In this document: in pieces, positions 7,972 through 18,600 of the stretch
Layout of the letters: every line of letters starts with the position of its first letter
How positions within the stretch are numbered: position 1 is the stretch's first letter
Origin: Flammeovirgaceae bacterium UBA7330
GTDB taxonomy: Bacteria; Bacteroidota; Bacteroidia; Cytophagales; Cyclobacteriaceae
Reading direction: 5' to 3'
NCBI GenBank assembly: GCA_002471275.1
Contig: DKPQ01000005.1
Span: 633,827-697,826 of the forward strand
DNA length: 64,000 bases
Program-made: the position numbers and the translations under genes
Notes under the pieces: model-generated
Seen by the model: only the letters and a program-made list of their open reading frames with translations
Told to the model about the DNA's origin: nothing
Database searches by the model: none

Positions 7972-9416
7972 GCTAAAATCTCTTTCACCACTTTTCCGTG
8001 AACATCCGTCAGTCTGAAATCCCTGCCCTGAAAATGGTAGGTTAGTCTTTCGTGATCAAAACCCAGCTGATGCAGGATCGTGGCTTGCAGATCGTGCACA
8101 TGCACACGCCCACTCACTCCTGAAAACCCAATTTCATCAGTTTCTCCATGCGTGTAGCCTTTTTTGATGCCACCACCTGCCATCCACATGGTGAAAGCAT
8201 CTCCATTGTGGTCTCGGCCCTTGAAGTCTGCACCGGATCTGGCCTCCATCATGGGCGTTCTGCCAAACTCGCCTCCCCATACAACAAGCGTTTCTTCCAG
8301 TAATCCTCTTTGTTTTAAATCCCGCAGCAAAGCAGTCATTGGCTGGTCTATCAGCTTACAGGCATTTTTCAACGCGCCGTCCACGCCATTGCCCGGACCG
8401 GCACCATGGCTATCCCATCTGCGATCAAACAGTTGAATGAATCGGACGCCCTTCTCGACAAGCCTTCTGGCCAACAGACAATTGTTGGCAAATGCATTTT
8501 CGCCAGGCCTGGTCTGATATATCTCGTGAACCCATGCAGGCTCATCATCAATGTTCATCACTTCAGGTACTGCTGTCTGCATGCGATAGGCCAGTTCATA
8601 TTGAGAAATCCTGGTGAGGATTTCCGGGTCTTTGGATTCCTGGTATTCCTGCTCATTGATCTTGTTGATAGCGTCAATGGATTGCTTTCTTAAATTGGAA
8701 TTGATATTGTCTGGATTTGAAAGATAAAGTACGGGATCTCCTTTGGATCGGCACTGGACACCCTGATGGACAGTTGGTAGAAATCCGCTGCCATAAACGC
8801 TCTTACCGGCACTGGGTTCGCCTCCGGAAACCAGCACTACGAAGCCTGGCAGATCTTCATTTTCAGATCCTAAACCATATGTCACCCATGAACCCATGCT
8901 GGGTCTGCCCAGTAAAGGTGAGCCCGTATGCATAAAAAGCTGGGCAGGAGCATGATTAAATTCCTGGGTGTGGCAGGCTTTAAGGAAACTTACTTCATCC
9001 ACCATGCTTGAAAAATTCGGTAGGTAGTCAGATACATAGGCCCCAGACTGGCCATGTTGCTGAAACTGAGCCTGAGATCCTAGCATCTTGGGAATACCTT
9101 TCAGGAAGGCAAACTGTTTCCCCTCCATAAGTGATGGCGGGCAATCTTTACCATTGAGTTGATTCAAAACAGGTTTATAATCAAACAACTCGAGTTGAGA
9201 TGGAGCTCCTGCCATGTGCAGAAAAATCACATGTTTGGCTTTAGGAGCGAAATGAGGTAATGGATTGCCTGATAAAGACTTTGCGAACAGGTTTTGACCT
9301 GAAAGTCCGGCCATTGCGGTTGCTCCCAGTCCTGACATGCACTGCTTCAGAAAATGTCTGCGTGTGTTGTATTTTGCTTTTTGTATTAAGGCTTCCTCAA
9401 AAACATTTCCCATCAT
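7968..9416 (-). CDS. DUF1501 domain-containing protein with Tat signal
   Basis: The product, about 482 residues, carries a twin-arginine motif (NTRRHFLKQC) followed by a hydrophobic stretch, so export in a folded state by Tat is likely. The rest matches DUF1501, a domain related to the alkaline phosphatase/sulfatase fold, with HMAGAPSQLELFDYKP near the start and WGGEFGRTP and GRDHNGDAFTMWMAGGG near the end. The start could be GTG at 9419 or ATG at 9416; ATG is preferred. It follows the DUF1549/DUF1553 gene directly, and this pair is a well known but uncharacterised unit of Planctomycetes and some Bacteroidota, sometimes tied to polysaccharide use. Confidence 0.85.
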   Translation of the reverse strand: MMGNVFEEALIQKAKYNTRRHFLKQCMSGLGATAMAGLSGQNLFAKSLSGNPLPHFAPKAKHVIFLHMAGAPSQLELFDYKPVLNQLNGKDCPPSLMEGKQFAFLKGIPKMLGSQAQFQQHGQSGAYVSDYLPNFSSMVDEVSFLKACHTQEFNHAPAQLFMHTGSPLLGRPSMGSWVTYGLGSENEDLPGFVVLVSGGEPSAGKSVYGSGFLPTVHQGVQCRSKGDPVLYLSNPDNINSNLRKQSIDAINKINEQEYQESKDPEILTRISQYELAYRMQTAVPEVMNIDDEPAWVHEIYQTRPGENAFANNCLLARRLVEKGVRFIQLFDRRWDSHGAGPGNGVDGALKNACKLIDQPMTALLRDLKQRGLLEETLVVWGGEFGRTPMMEARSGADFKGRDHNGDAFTMWMAGGGIKKGYTHGETDEIGFSGVSGRVHVHDLQATILHQLGFDHERLTYHFQGRDFRLTDVHGKVVKEILA

Positions 9417-9418
9417 CA

Positions 9419-12196
9419 CTAATTTTTTGTCAGAAATTCATCCATATTCAGCAAAGCATTGGCTACCAGGGTCAATGACTGTACACTGATTTGCTCATTC
9501 AGTGATACTGGTTGAGCAAGTTTATTGGTAAAATATTCTTTAGTTGCTTCATCATAGAGCTTAGTTAAAAACGCTAACCTGTCCGGATCGATCTCCCTGA
9601 ACATCACACGTTTGTATCCTGCGGAGATACATGATTTGACATCATCAGGATTGACAGTAGCCATAAATGTTCCCAAAGATTTGGCAGCTTCAAAAAATGT
9701 TTGATCATTTAAAGACGTAAGTGCTTGTAAGGGCGTGTTGGTTCGAATTCTTCTGGATGTACACACATTTCTTGGCGTAGCATCATACAAGGTCAGCATC
9801 GGATATGGATTGGTCCGCTTTCCAAAAATGTAGAGCGAGCGCCGGTATTGACCTGGTGTCTCATCAGTTTCCCACTTACTCCAACTATCACTGGCTACAT
9901 CAGGACGAGGAGGCATAATGCTAGGCCCGTACATTTCAAGATTTATGAGTCCGCTGACTGAAAGTACCTGATCCCGAATCTGTTCTATGCTCAGGCGTAC
10001 TCTGGGGCTTCGTGAGATCAATCTATTGTATGGATCTTTTTCATTCTTTTCATCGGTAGAATTCGAGTTTTGCCGGTAAGCCGATGACATAACTATTTGT
10101 TTGATCAGCGTCTTGACACTCCAATTATATTCATCCATGAATTGTACGGCGAGCCAGTCCAGCAATTCGGGATGTGAGGGTGGCGTCCCCTGAGAACCAA
10201 ATTCTTCCATGGTTTCGATGATACCAAACCCAAATAGTTTTTCCCAAAATCGATTCACGGCAACCCTGGCTGTCAGTGGATTTTCAGCACTCACCAGCCA
10301 TTTGGCAAATCCCAAACGATCATTTGGATAGTCATCCGGCAATCCACCGAAAACTTCAGGAATATCGGCTTCTACTTCCGCCCCCGGGGTTAACCGGTTT
10401 CCTCTTTCAAACACACGGGTCACCCTGCTTTTTTCAGGGGGTAATTCCTGCAGGATCGGGGTAGTAATGAAAGTTACCCTGTCCAGTTCATCAAGCTTAT
10501 TTTTAAGAGCCAGGTTGTACTGATCCAGTTTTGGATTTTGCTCACGATAGAAGATCCAGTCCAGGTGGAAAAGATGTTGGGTGAGGTCTTTGTTTTTTCT
10601 GAAAACGTAATACACGTCATGAGCCCCATTTACCGGTTCTATTGTCGCTTTAAACGTTCCCCAATTTTTGCCCTCCGGCTTGGTGCCAGACCATCGATCC
10701 CATTTTCCTGTTGTTTTCACCTCGGTTTGTCCGATCAATGGTCCATTGACAGAATCTAATCTGATATCAATGAATCCACCTGATATAGCGGTAGCGCAGT
10801 AGAAATCAATGGATTTGATATTGGTAAGATCTACCGCTTCAAACATGATCCATGAACTATCCTGGACCTGCCAGATCACATCCTGATCCGGAGCCATCAG
10901 TTCAATCAATTTACTCGAATTATGAAATTCCTCTGCCTGAACCTTTCGATACCCAAGATTATACAGCAGTTCTTCTTTTCTCTCATGAAGAAATGGCGCA
11001 TTTGAGACGAGAGATTTGTCTCCTGGTTTGAGTTCGTCCTCTACCCAATTCAGGATTTCGGTCAGCTTGTCTTTTTCCTCCGGCTCATAGGTGAATACTT
11101 TGGGTTGTTCATTATAGATGTCCCGGTCTTCCTGATTGTTGAAGAAAGCCATCAGTTTATAGAATTCTTCATGACGGAAAGGGTCATAAGGATGGCTGTG
11201 ACATTGCACACATGCCATGGTGGTTCCCTGCCAGACTTCACTTGTTGTACCTACTCGTTCCAGCACTGAGGCAACCCGAAATTCCTCATTGTCTGTTCCG
11301 CCTTCATCATTGGCCATGCTATTCCTATGGAATGCCGTAGCAATCAGTTGGTCCTGAGTAGGGTTCTGCAAGAGGTCACCAGCCAGCTGCTCAATGGTAA
11401 ATCGGTCAAAGGGCATGTCCTCATTGAATGCCTGAATCACCCAGTCACGATATTTCCAGATACTACGGTTCAGATCTTTTTCATATCCTTTGGTATCAGC
11501 GTAGCGTGCAAGGTCCAGCCACATACTTGCCCATTTTTCACCAAAATGGGGTGAGTCGAGCAAACGATCAACCAATTTTTCGTAAGCATCATCTCTGGTA
11601 TCAATCATAAATTCCTGTGCTTCTTCCGGGGTGGGGGGTAATCCAATCAGGTCCAGGTAAACACGTCTGAGTAAGATTTCTTTGGCTGCGTGAGGTGCAA
11701 AGTCTAACCCTTTTTCCTCCAGCTTTGAAAGAACAAATCTGTCAATGGGATTATCCGCAGGAACAGAGATTTCCGGTGGGGCTATGTCTTTCCTGGGAGG
11801 GATAAAAGCCCAGTGATCTTCCCATTTGGCACCCTGGTTGATCCATGCTTCAAAAAGCTCAATCTCATCTTCAGTTAAAGGTTCTGCCTCAAAAGGCATC
11901 CTTAGCTCAGGATCATGGTGCCTGATCCTTCGCATCATCTCACTGTTGCTAGCATCACCCGGAATGATGGCAGGAATTCCTGATGTTGTTTCTCCCAGGG
12001 CTTCTTCCCGGAACAGGAAACTTAATCCACCTGCTTTTTTGATACCTCCATGGCAGGTAATGCACTTTGTATTGATGATTGGTCGGATATGTTGATTGTA
12101 GCTGACCTCTGCCTCTGGCCACGGGAAGATTAGATAGATAACTGCCGTCAAAACAACAATTATGGACAGATAAAGTAGATTTTTAAGCATCAGCAT
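9419..12196 (-). CDS. PSD1 and planctomycete-type cytochrome c domain protein (DUF1549/DUF1553)
   Basis: The 925-residue protein has an N-terminal membrane anchor (about residues 5-25) and then a cytochrome-like PSCyt1 domain with heme motif CITCH (Cys45, Cys48, His49). DUF1549 follows (about 145-350), containing a second CVQCH (Cys329-His333). After a carbohydrate-binding-like insert (about 430-545), DUF1553 occupies about 620-890. It probably works in the periplasm, attached to the inner membrane. The stop is fused to the start region of the DUF1501 gene (TAGTGATG), which indicates one operon. Function is unknown; the heme motifs suggest electron transfer. Confidence 0.88.
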   Translation of the reverse strand: MLMLKNLLYLSIIVVLTAVIYLIFPWPEAEVSYNQHIRPIINTKCITCHGGIKKAGGLSFLFREEALGETTSGIPAIIPGDASNSEMMRRIRHHDPELRMPFEAEPLTEDEIELFEAWINQGAKWEDHWAFIPPRKDIAPPEISVPADNPIDRFVLSKLEEKGLDFAPHAAKEILLRRVYLDLIGLPPTPEEAQEFMIDTRDDAYEKLVDRLLDSPHFGEKWASMWLDLARYADTKGYEKDLNRSIWKYRDWVIQAFNEDMPFDRFTIEQLAGDLLQNPTQDQLIATAFHRNSMANDEGGTDNEEFRVASVLERVGTTSEVWQGTTMACVQCHSHPYDPFRHEEFYKLMAFFNNQEDRDIYNEQPKVFTYEPEEKDKLTEILNWVEDELKPGDKSLVSNAPFLHERKEELLYNLGYRKVQAEEFHNSSKLIELMAPDQDVIWQVQDSSWIMFEAVDLTNIKSIDFYCATAISGGFIDIRLDSVNGPLIGQTEVKTTGKWDRWSGTKPEGKNWGTFKATIEPVNGAHDVYYVFRKNKDLTQHLFHLDWIFYREQNPKLDQYNLALKNKLDELDRVTFITTPILQELPPEKSRVTRVFERGNRLTPGAEVEADIPEVFGGLPDDYPNDRLGFAKWLVSAENPLTARVAVNRFWEKLFGFGIIETMEEFGSQGTPPSHPELLDWLAVQFMDEYNWSVKTLIKQIVMSSAYRQNSNSTDEKNEKDPYNRLISRSPRVRLSIEQIRDQVLSVSGLINLEMYGPSIMPPRPDVASDSWSKWETDETPGQYRRSLYIFGKRTNPYPMLTLYDATPRNVCTSRRIRTNTPLQALTSLNDQTFFEAAKSLGTFMATVNPDDVKSCISAGYKRVMFREIDPDRLAFLTKLYDEATKEYFTNKLAQPVSLNEQISVQSLTLVANALLNMDEFLTKN

Positions 12197-12373
12197 CGGG
12201 GGTTCATACTAGCTCTCCTCAAAGCTATCGTATTGCTAATTAAAGATCAATTCCTGAGATACCTACTAAAAGGAAACAGTATTTTCATTCACCTTCAGAA
12301 TCTATATAAAATGTTCCGTTATCATTGAAGTTCATATATTTAGCAGATTAACGAAACAATTAGTTAACTTCAT

Positions 12374-12388
12374 GACGTTTAATACGTC
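12374..12388. promoter_or_regulatory. Short inverted repeat in the promoter region of the LolD-like gene
   Basis: GACGT and ACGTC flank TTAAT about 28 bases before the ATG at 12416. It could be an operator or a leader hairpin. The 219-base region also has to serve the divergent DUF1549 gene. The evidence is only the symmetry. Confidence 0.25.
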
Positions 12389-12415
12389 TATAATAGATCA
12401 CACATTAATTCAACA

Positions 12416-13129
12416 ATGAGTTCAGTTATATCAACCAAAGAGATCAAAAAGGAATATGTGATGGGTGCCGAAACGATCCGGGCCCTGAAGTCCATCAGTA
12501 TAGAAATCAACCGGGGAGAATATGTGGCTTTTATGGGTCCATCCGGTTCAGGTAAGTCTACATTGATGAACATTATTGGCTGTCTGGATACCCCCACTGC
12601 TGGACAATATGTGCTCAATGGACATGATGTCAGTGACCTCACTGAGAATGAACTGGCGGAAATCCGCAACAAAGAAATTGGCTTCGTGTTTCAAACATTT
12701 AATCTATTACCCAGGGCATCGGCACTCGAAAATGTTTCCTTACCCCTTGTGTATGCAGGGTTTGGGAAGCAGGACCGGGAGGAGAAAGCCCTGGCAACAC
12801 TCGAGGGTGTGGGCTTAGGTGATAGGGCCTATCACAAACCCAATGAGCTTTCCGGAGGTCAGCGGCAAAGGGTGGCCATTGCCAGAGCGCTGGTCAATGA
12901 TCCCAGTATCATATTAGCTGATGAGCCTACTGGAAACCTGGATTCCAAGACTTCCTACAGCATCATGGATCTTTTTGCAGAACTCCACAACAGTGGAAAC
13001 ACCATCATCATGGTTACCCATGAGGAAGATATTGCCGAGTATGCACACAGGATCATTCGCCTGAGAGACGGTTTGATAGAATCAGATGAAGTAAATAAAA
13101 ATATTAGGACAGTAGAACCAGTTGCATGA
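12416..13129 (+). CDS. ABC transporter ATP-binding protein (LolD/MacB type)
   Basis: A 237-residue ATPase with Walker A GPSGSGKST at residues 41-49, signature LSGGQRQRVAIARAL, Walker B ILADEPTGNLD and the switch His in VTHEED. It resembles LolD, the ATPase of the lipoprotein-release complex, and MacB ATPases. No permease gene is next to it; its permease partners must be elsewhere in the genome. The stop overlaps the start of the adenosyltransferase gene (ATGA at 13126-13129), an odd functional pairing that may simply reflect co-expression. Confidence 0.88.
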   Translation: MSSVISTKEIKKEYVMGAETIRALKSISIEINRGEYVAFMGPSGSGKSTLMNIIGCLDTPTAGQYVLNGHDVSDLTENELAEIRNKEIGFVFQTFNLLPRASALENVSLPLVYAGFGKQDREEKALATLEGVGLGDRAYHKPNELSGGQRQRVAIARALVNDPSIILADEPTGNLDSKTSYSIMDLFAELHNSGNTIIMVTHEEDIAEYAHRIIRLRDGLIESDEVNKNIRTVEPVA

Positions 13130-13677
13130 GTCTGAAGGTTTATACCCGCACGGGAGATAAAGGCGGGACCTCACTTTTTGGAGGAACTAAGGTAGAGAAA
13201 GACCACGTGCGTATTGACGCATATGGAAATGTAGACGAATTGAATTCTTTCATTGGGTTGTTGAGGGATCAACCAGGAATTGGTGAAGAAATAGCCAATC
13301 AATTGTTTGAAATTCAGAAGAAACTATTTTCTATTGGCACCATACTGGCCACAGAAAAGGCTCCAAAAGGTTTTTCCTTACCTACCGTGGAGGCCAATGA
13401 TATTTTATGGTTGGAAAATTCTATCGACGAATTCTCTGAGAAACTGCCTGAATTAAAGAATTTTATTCTTCCGGGAGGTCATCAGGTTGTATCTTTGTGC
13501 CACGTTTGCCGAACTGTCTGCAGAAGAACCGAGCGGGGAATTGTGAAATTAGGACAGGACAATGAGATCAATAAAAATCTGTTGGCTTATGTCAACAGGC
13601 TTTCAGATTACTTTTTTGTCCTTGGTAGGAAGCTCTCTCAAAAGCTGGGTGTTTCGGAAGTGACATGGCAACAATGA
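13126..13677 (+). CDS. Cob(I)yrinic acid a,c-diamide adenosyltransferase, PduO type
   Basis: The 183-residue enzyme transfers the adenosyl group of ATP to reduced cobalamin, making coenzyme B12. The N-terminal ATP-binding signature YTRTGDKGGTSLFGG is at residues 6-20, followed by RIDAYGNVDELNSFIGLL. The C-terminal helix contains CRTVCRRTERGIV, with the conserved arginines and Glu. Length is typical for the PduO/CobO-like group. It overlaps the upstream ATPase by four bases and is 15 bases before ilvE. No other B12 gene is near, so it probably serves salvage for a mutase or reductase coded elsewhere. Confidence 0.92.
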   Translation: MSLKVYTRTGDKGGTSLFGGTKVEKDHVRIDAYGNVDELNSFIGLLRDQPGIGEEIANQLFEIQKKLFSIGTILATEKAPKGFSLPTVEANDILWLENSIDEFSEKLPELKNFILPGGHQVVSLCHVCRTVCRRTERGIVKLGQDNEINKNLLAYVNRLSDYFFVLGRKLSQKLGVSEVTWQQ

Positions 13678-13692
13678 TAGAATAAAATTGAG

Positions 13693-14763
13693 ATGGAGAT
13701 GGTTGAAACAATGGACATTAGGATTGAAAAGAATTCAAAATCCAAATTACAACAAGTAGATCTGGAGAATCCGGTTTTTGGAAAAGTCTATTCGGATCAC
13801 ATGTTTATTGCTGATTATGCAAAGGGTGAGTGGAAAGACCTGAGGATCATTCCTTATGGAGATCTGCAGATCAGCCCTGCTAATACAACCTTGCATTATG
13901 CTTCAACCATTTTTGAAGGACTAAAAGCCTACAGAGATCGCAATGGTGAGATACTGGTTTTCCGGCCAGATGCCAATGCAAAGCGATTGATTAAGAGTGC
14001 TGAAAGAATGTGTATGCCACCAGTCCCTGAGACATTGTTTATGCAAAGCATGACAGAGCTACTCAAGCTGGATAAGGATTGGGTGCCAGGTGCTCCGGGC
14101 ACATCGCTGTATATCCGGCCATTTCAAATGGCTATGGATCCTTACATTGGAATTAAGCCTTCCGAGACCTATAGCTTTTTCATCATCACGGGGCCTGTGG
14201 GTGCATATTACAGTCAACCCGTGAAGGTGAAAGTAGAGAAGCATTATACCAGGGCTGCAGCCGGTGGTACAGGTTTTGCCAAAACAGGTGGTAACTATGC
14301 GGCTGCACTCTATCCTGCAGTAAAAGCACAGAAAGAGGGATATGATCAGCTTATCTGGACAGATGCCAAGGAACACGAGTACGTGGAGGAATCAGGTACG
14401 ATGAACCTGCTTTTTGTGATTGATGATGTTTTGATCACAGCGCCAACTGGTGATACCATCCTAAATGGTATTACCCGCGATAGCATACTTACATTGGCCA
14501 GAGACGAGGGGATGAAAGTAGAGGAGCGAAGAATCTCCATCAAAGAGATCGTACAGGCCATTGAACAGGGAAGATTACAGGAAGCTTTTGGAGCAGGAAC
14601 AGCAGCTACTGTAGCTCAAATCAAGACGCTTCATAATGATGGCATTGACTACGAATTGCCAGATGTAGCTGGTAGGAAATACTCCAACCATTTCCTGGAT
14701 CTGCTGAACAAGATCAGGTACGGGGAAATAGAAGATAAACACGGTTGGGTTTATAAGGTCTGA
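13693..14763 (+). CDS. ilvE: Branched-chain amino acid aminotransferase
   Basis: The 356-residue PLP enzyme interconverts valine, leucine and isoleucine with their 2-oxo acids using glutamate. Fold-type IV features are visible: the segment LHYASTIFEGLKAYR, the Lys-containing AKTGGNYAAAL that carries the PLP Schiff base, EESGTMNLLFVI, and the phosphate-binding FGAGTAA. The start could be any of three close ATGs (13693, 13699, 13711); the first is used. The SCP2-like gene begins two bases after its stop. leuA lies on the other strand about 11 kb away. Confidence 0.93.
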   Translation: MEMVETMDIRIEKNSKSKLQQVDLENPVFGKVYSDHMFIADYAKGEWKDLRIIPYGDLQISPANTTLHYASTIFEGLKAYRDRNGEILVFRPDANAKRLIKSAERMCMPPVPETLFMQSMTELLKLDKDWVPGAPGTSLYIRPFQMAMDPYIGIKPSETYSFFIITGPVGAYYSQPVKVKVEKHYTRAAAGGTGFAKTGGNYAAALYPAVKAQKEGYDQLIWTDAKEHEYVEESGTMNLLFVIDDVLITAPTGDTILNGITRDSILTLARDEGMKVEERRISIKEIVQAIEQGRLQEAFGAGTAATVAQIKTLHNDGIDYELPDVAGRKYSNHFLDLLNKIRYGEIEDKHGWVYKV

Positions 14764-14764
14764 G

Positions 14765-15064
14765 ATGACGCTGGAAGAAGCTACAATAAAAGTCACCAGG
14801 ATGGCCGAAACCCATGGTGGGAAATTTGGCGAAAAAGTGAATTTTGATTTTAAAGGAGCAGGGTCAATCCATTTGGATGACACCGTGTCTCCTGCAAAAG
14901 TTGTTCTTGAAGAGGTTGAAGCCCCATGTACAGTTGTAATGGAGCTGGATAATTTCGAAAAACTACTGAAGGGCGATTTGAATCCAATGATGGCCTTTAT
15001 GACCGGCAAGATGAAAGTTGAAGGGGATAAGGCAGTAGCTATGAAGCTTGCTTCATTGTTCTAA
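14765..15064 (+). CDS. SCP2 sterol-binding domain protein
   Basis: This 99-residue cytoplasmic protein covers a complete single SCP2-like domain, with GKFGEKVNFDFKGAGSIHLD near the N-terminus and LKGDLNPMMAFMTGKMKVEGD near the C-terminus, the part of the fold that lines the lipid cavity. SCP2 domains bind hydrophobic ligands such as fatty acyl chains. It follows ilvE immediately and is probably in the same message. Its last 12 bases overlap the convergent PAP2 gene. Ligand unknown. Confidence 0.88.
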   Translation: MTLEEATIKVTRMAETHGGKFGEKVNFDFKGAGSIHLDDTVSPAKVVLEEVEAPCTVVMELDNFEKLLKGDLNPMMAFMTGKMKVEGDKAVAMKLASLF

Positions 15065-15673
15065 GGGGGACTTCTTGAAAACGTACTTTTTGAAAAGCAA
15101 GTAGACGCCGATAGCGATCACCACACCAATCAATGAACCGGCCAACACATCACGCAGAAAGTGTTGTAGCAGGTAAATCCTCGACATGGCTACCAGAATA
15201 GCCGCCGCAAGAAAAGTCATTGACAAACTTCTACTCTTTCTAAACACAATCGCAAAAAAAGTAGCGACGGCAAAAGCGGTAATGGTATGACCAGAGGGGA
15301 AAGAAAAGCTTCCATGATGGTTTACACCTTCAATCAACTTTAGGTCTGTGATATCATCGAAATACCGAATGGGTCTGGGTATATCTTGAAAAACAAGCCG
15401 CTTCAATCCCTGAGAAAATACAAGCTGTGCGAGTCCCAGTGCGAGAAAGATCATCGCCAGGCGCCATTTCCAGATGAGGAGCCCTACAAACAACACTCCC
15501 ACAAAAACGCCATCCCCCAAATGGGTCCAGTACTTAAAAAAGAAGTCGAAAACCGGATTTCTGTTGGCATTGAAGAACAATACTGCATCCCCATGTTCAA
15601 TCACAGACCATGTGAGAAGTGCCAGCAGAAATACAATGATATATGGGATGAGATAGTAGTTTTTATTGGGCAT
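15053..15673 (-). CDS. PAP2-family phosphatase
   Basis: The 206-residue membrane protein has about six helices and the three acid-phosphatase motifs: KRLVFQDIPRP (KX6RP), FPSGHT (PSGH) and SRIYLLQHFLRD (SRX5HX3D). Members dephosphorylate lipid phosphates such as phosphatidic acid, undecaprenyl pyrophosphate or phosphatidylglycerol phosphate on the outer face of the inner membrane. The start overlaps the stop of the PorU2-like gene by one base (15673), so the two are in one operon. Exact lipid unknown. Confidence 0.9.
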   Translation of the reverse strand: MPNKNYYLIPYIIVFLLALLTWSVIEHGDAVLFFNANRNPVFDFFFKYWTHLGDGVFVGVLFVGLLIWKWRLAMIFLALGLAQLVFSQGLKRLVFQDIPRPIRYFDDITDLKLIEGVNHHGSFSFPSGHTITAFAVATFFAIVFRKSRSLSMTFLAAAILVAMSRIYLLQHFLRDVLAGSLIGVVIAIGVYLLFKKYVFKKSPLEQ

Positions 15674-18600
15674 TAACGAAGTATGTAGATCTTACCATAT
15701 CCATTTTTAAACGCTTTGTCTGCCGTGGTAAAACGATGATTGAGAGATTCACCTTGCTGACGGATAAATACCCGGTAAAGGTAAACGCCATTGGCCAATA
15801 GGTCACCATATTCATCGCGACCGTCCCAGGCATATTGTGTGATGTTGTTACCAATCCGAATCGGTCCGATTTCATCCTGGTTGATTTCCTTTACCACCCT
15901 GCCACTAATGGTCATGATCTGTATTTTGATCTGATCCGGAATGGTCCCTCCTGTCAGGGTGAACACAAAACGGGTGTTGGTAGAAAATGGGTTGGGATAA
16001 GGATAAAAATGTGTGACAGCACTCTCATTAATCACTTCAAATGAAATTTCATAGTCATTGTCTCCGGAATTATTCCCCAACTCATCTTCAGCGGACACCC
16101 TAAGACTATAAATGCCATCCTCCAATGGGCCTGGCTGATAGCTCATTTCAAATTCCTGGTCTTCGGTTTCTGGTGTGTAGCTGACCCCCGGATCGGTGAA
16201 ATTGACCCTCTCGTATTGACATCCGTCACAGGGTTGCTTGAGGTATACCTCAATTCCGACCGTGTCATCATTCAGTAGATAACTGTTGTCGTCCTTGAGT
16301 GTGATCCGAATAGTTGGATTAGGAGAAACAATATCTCCATCCAGGATATAGGTGCCATCGATGGTCACATTCAGCACCGGATTCGTATTGTCTTCATTGA
16401 TAGTCGCGGCTGGAGACAAACTGTAGAAATTATTTGCACTTAGTAATTCATTCTCCATGGGTGTGACAAACACGTTCAGATTGTTTTGTCCGGTCCTGCC
16501 AATGCTGCTGTAAATGAGTGTGAAAGAGGTAGTGTCACCAGCGGCGGTTGGAGCAATATTGAAAGACTGATCAAAGGATTGTGAGCTGTTAATATTGAGA
16601 AGGGAGGAGGAGACGTGAAGACTGTCCTGGAAATCTTCTGAAGAAATATTGATGAATTTATAGCTGGTCTGATACTCCTGTCCCTCCTGCAAGTCCTGGC
16701 TTTCATTGCTTGCTGCAAGCAGGTATCCTTCCGGTGGCAGTGTGTATTCTACTACCAAAGCCTTAAGCTGAGGAGGATCGAGGTCCACATTGTCACTGAA
16801 ACCAATGTTTAATTTTAAAAAAGGGTATTGAAGGGGATCGATTGAGCTTACATCTACAGCCACTAATCGTGCATCAGTGAAGAGTTGTGTTTCTGTACCA
16901 TTTGGATCTATCCCTATGACATCAATCGAAAAGTTGTCATTTGCATTGTCAATCACTTCATAATGGAGATTATTCCAGGATTTTGCCGGACCTATTCTTC
17001 TTGTGGAAATGCTGCCGCTAGTAGAGGTATAGGTCACCAGACCAGCCAGGTTCATCAATTGTTCTTTTGGAAGCAGAAGCGAACCATCATCAACCATTTC
17101 AATGGCTTCGCCTGGGGAAGCGCCTTTCTTACCAAGAAAGATAACAGCCTGACCATCTACTAAAGAGGATATAGTATTGCTTTGGATGCCCACTGAATTT
17201 AGTGAGCTGATTAACTGTGCATCCCAATTAGAATAGGCCACCGAATCAAATGAAAAGAGTAAAACATAGTCTTCTGTTTTCATAAGACTGATGAGGGAAT
17301 CCAGATATCGGTTGGAACCTAACACATTATTTTCTGTCAGGTTGTGAATCACCTGGGGCACCCGTCCGCAGATCAGTGGATTGGAGACATCACCGGTCTG
17401 GAAGCTGATAGGACGATAAGGTTGACCCGTTGCCCTGTCTATAAATACCGCATTGATGGTATTTACCCTACACACCGGATCGAAAGTGTTTTCCGTGATC
17501 ATATAGTTTACATTTCCTACGATCACCTGTATATCTTCATATTCATTTGGGTGGTCAATACCATGGGTGACGATCTCATAATCATTTTCCGATTCTTCAA
17601 AGCTCCAGGTTCCATTGTTATAGGTGACTCCCGATAATGTATTGCCTGAAAACTGTCCGGTTCCTACCTGGCCCCATCCGGAATTCAACCCATTGATGAT
17701 CGTGAAGGAAGAGTTTACCCAGGTGGTATCTTCATCCTGTTGTGGACTTGCATAACGGGTTCTCCAGTAGATCGTTGTCGAGTCAGGCAAAGCATTGAAG
17801 TCTACCGGATGCCTGATCATGGTTAATCCATTCAATACCATACTGTTTTTGAAGCTGCTGGAGAAGTTATGTGAAGTGTCGTATTCAAGAGAAAAGTCAC
17901 GTGGGGCGTCCAAAACAGAAGAAGGTTGAAACATCAGGTTTACGGTTTTTTCCGACTGAACCCCGAAGTTGATAGGGTATAAATTGATGGTATTCCCACT
18001 ATTTATAAACAGTTCAAAAGTCGTTTGATTGTTGTTCTCATTGAGCTCATCAACCACATTTCCCGGATCGATGATAAAGGTAAAAATATTGTTCCCATCC
18101 ACTTTTCTGGCAGGGTCATTCTCAATGGTAATTTGTAGGGTATCTGAATACTTAACTGGCGGGATACGGATCACTTGAGTCAGGACTTCTCCTTCTGGTA
18201 ATGTTCTTCTTATTTCCAGATCCATTGAGTCCAATGTAGATTTTCCGTAATTCTTAAGTGGAAAGTTGATGATAAACCCACTCTGACTGGCCAAAATCTG
18301 GTTGCCGAAAATGGGGTCTGCCGAAATTTGGTTGGGGTCTGATTCGTAATCAGGTTTATTGGCTCCAAAAACTTTGATGGCCGGATCACCCAGGACGGAC
18401 ATTAAGTTTACCTGAGCCAACGAAACTACATTTGTCCCGAAGAGATCATGGTATAATCCGGCCACTGAGGTGATGATTTCACCCAGACTACGGCCAAATT
18501 CCAGTTCCTTGGTAAAAGCCTCCTGATAGAAAAGATCTGAAAAGCGCTTGAGGTTAATCGAAAAGGAGAAATCTGCATGAGCAATAAAAGCCAAAGCGCC

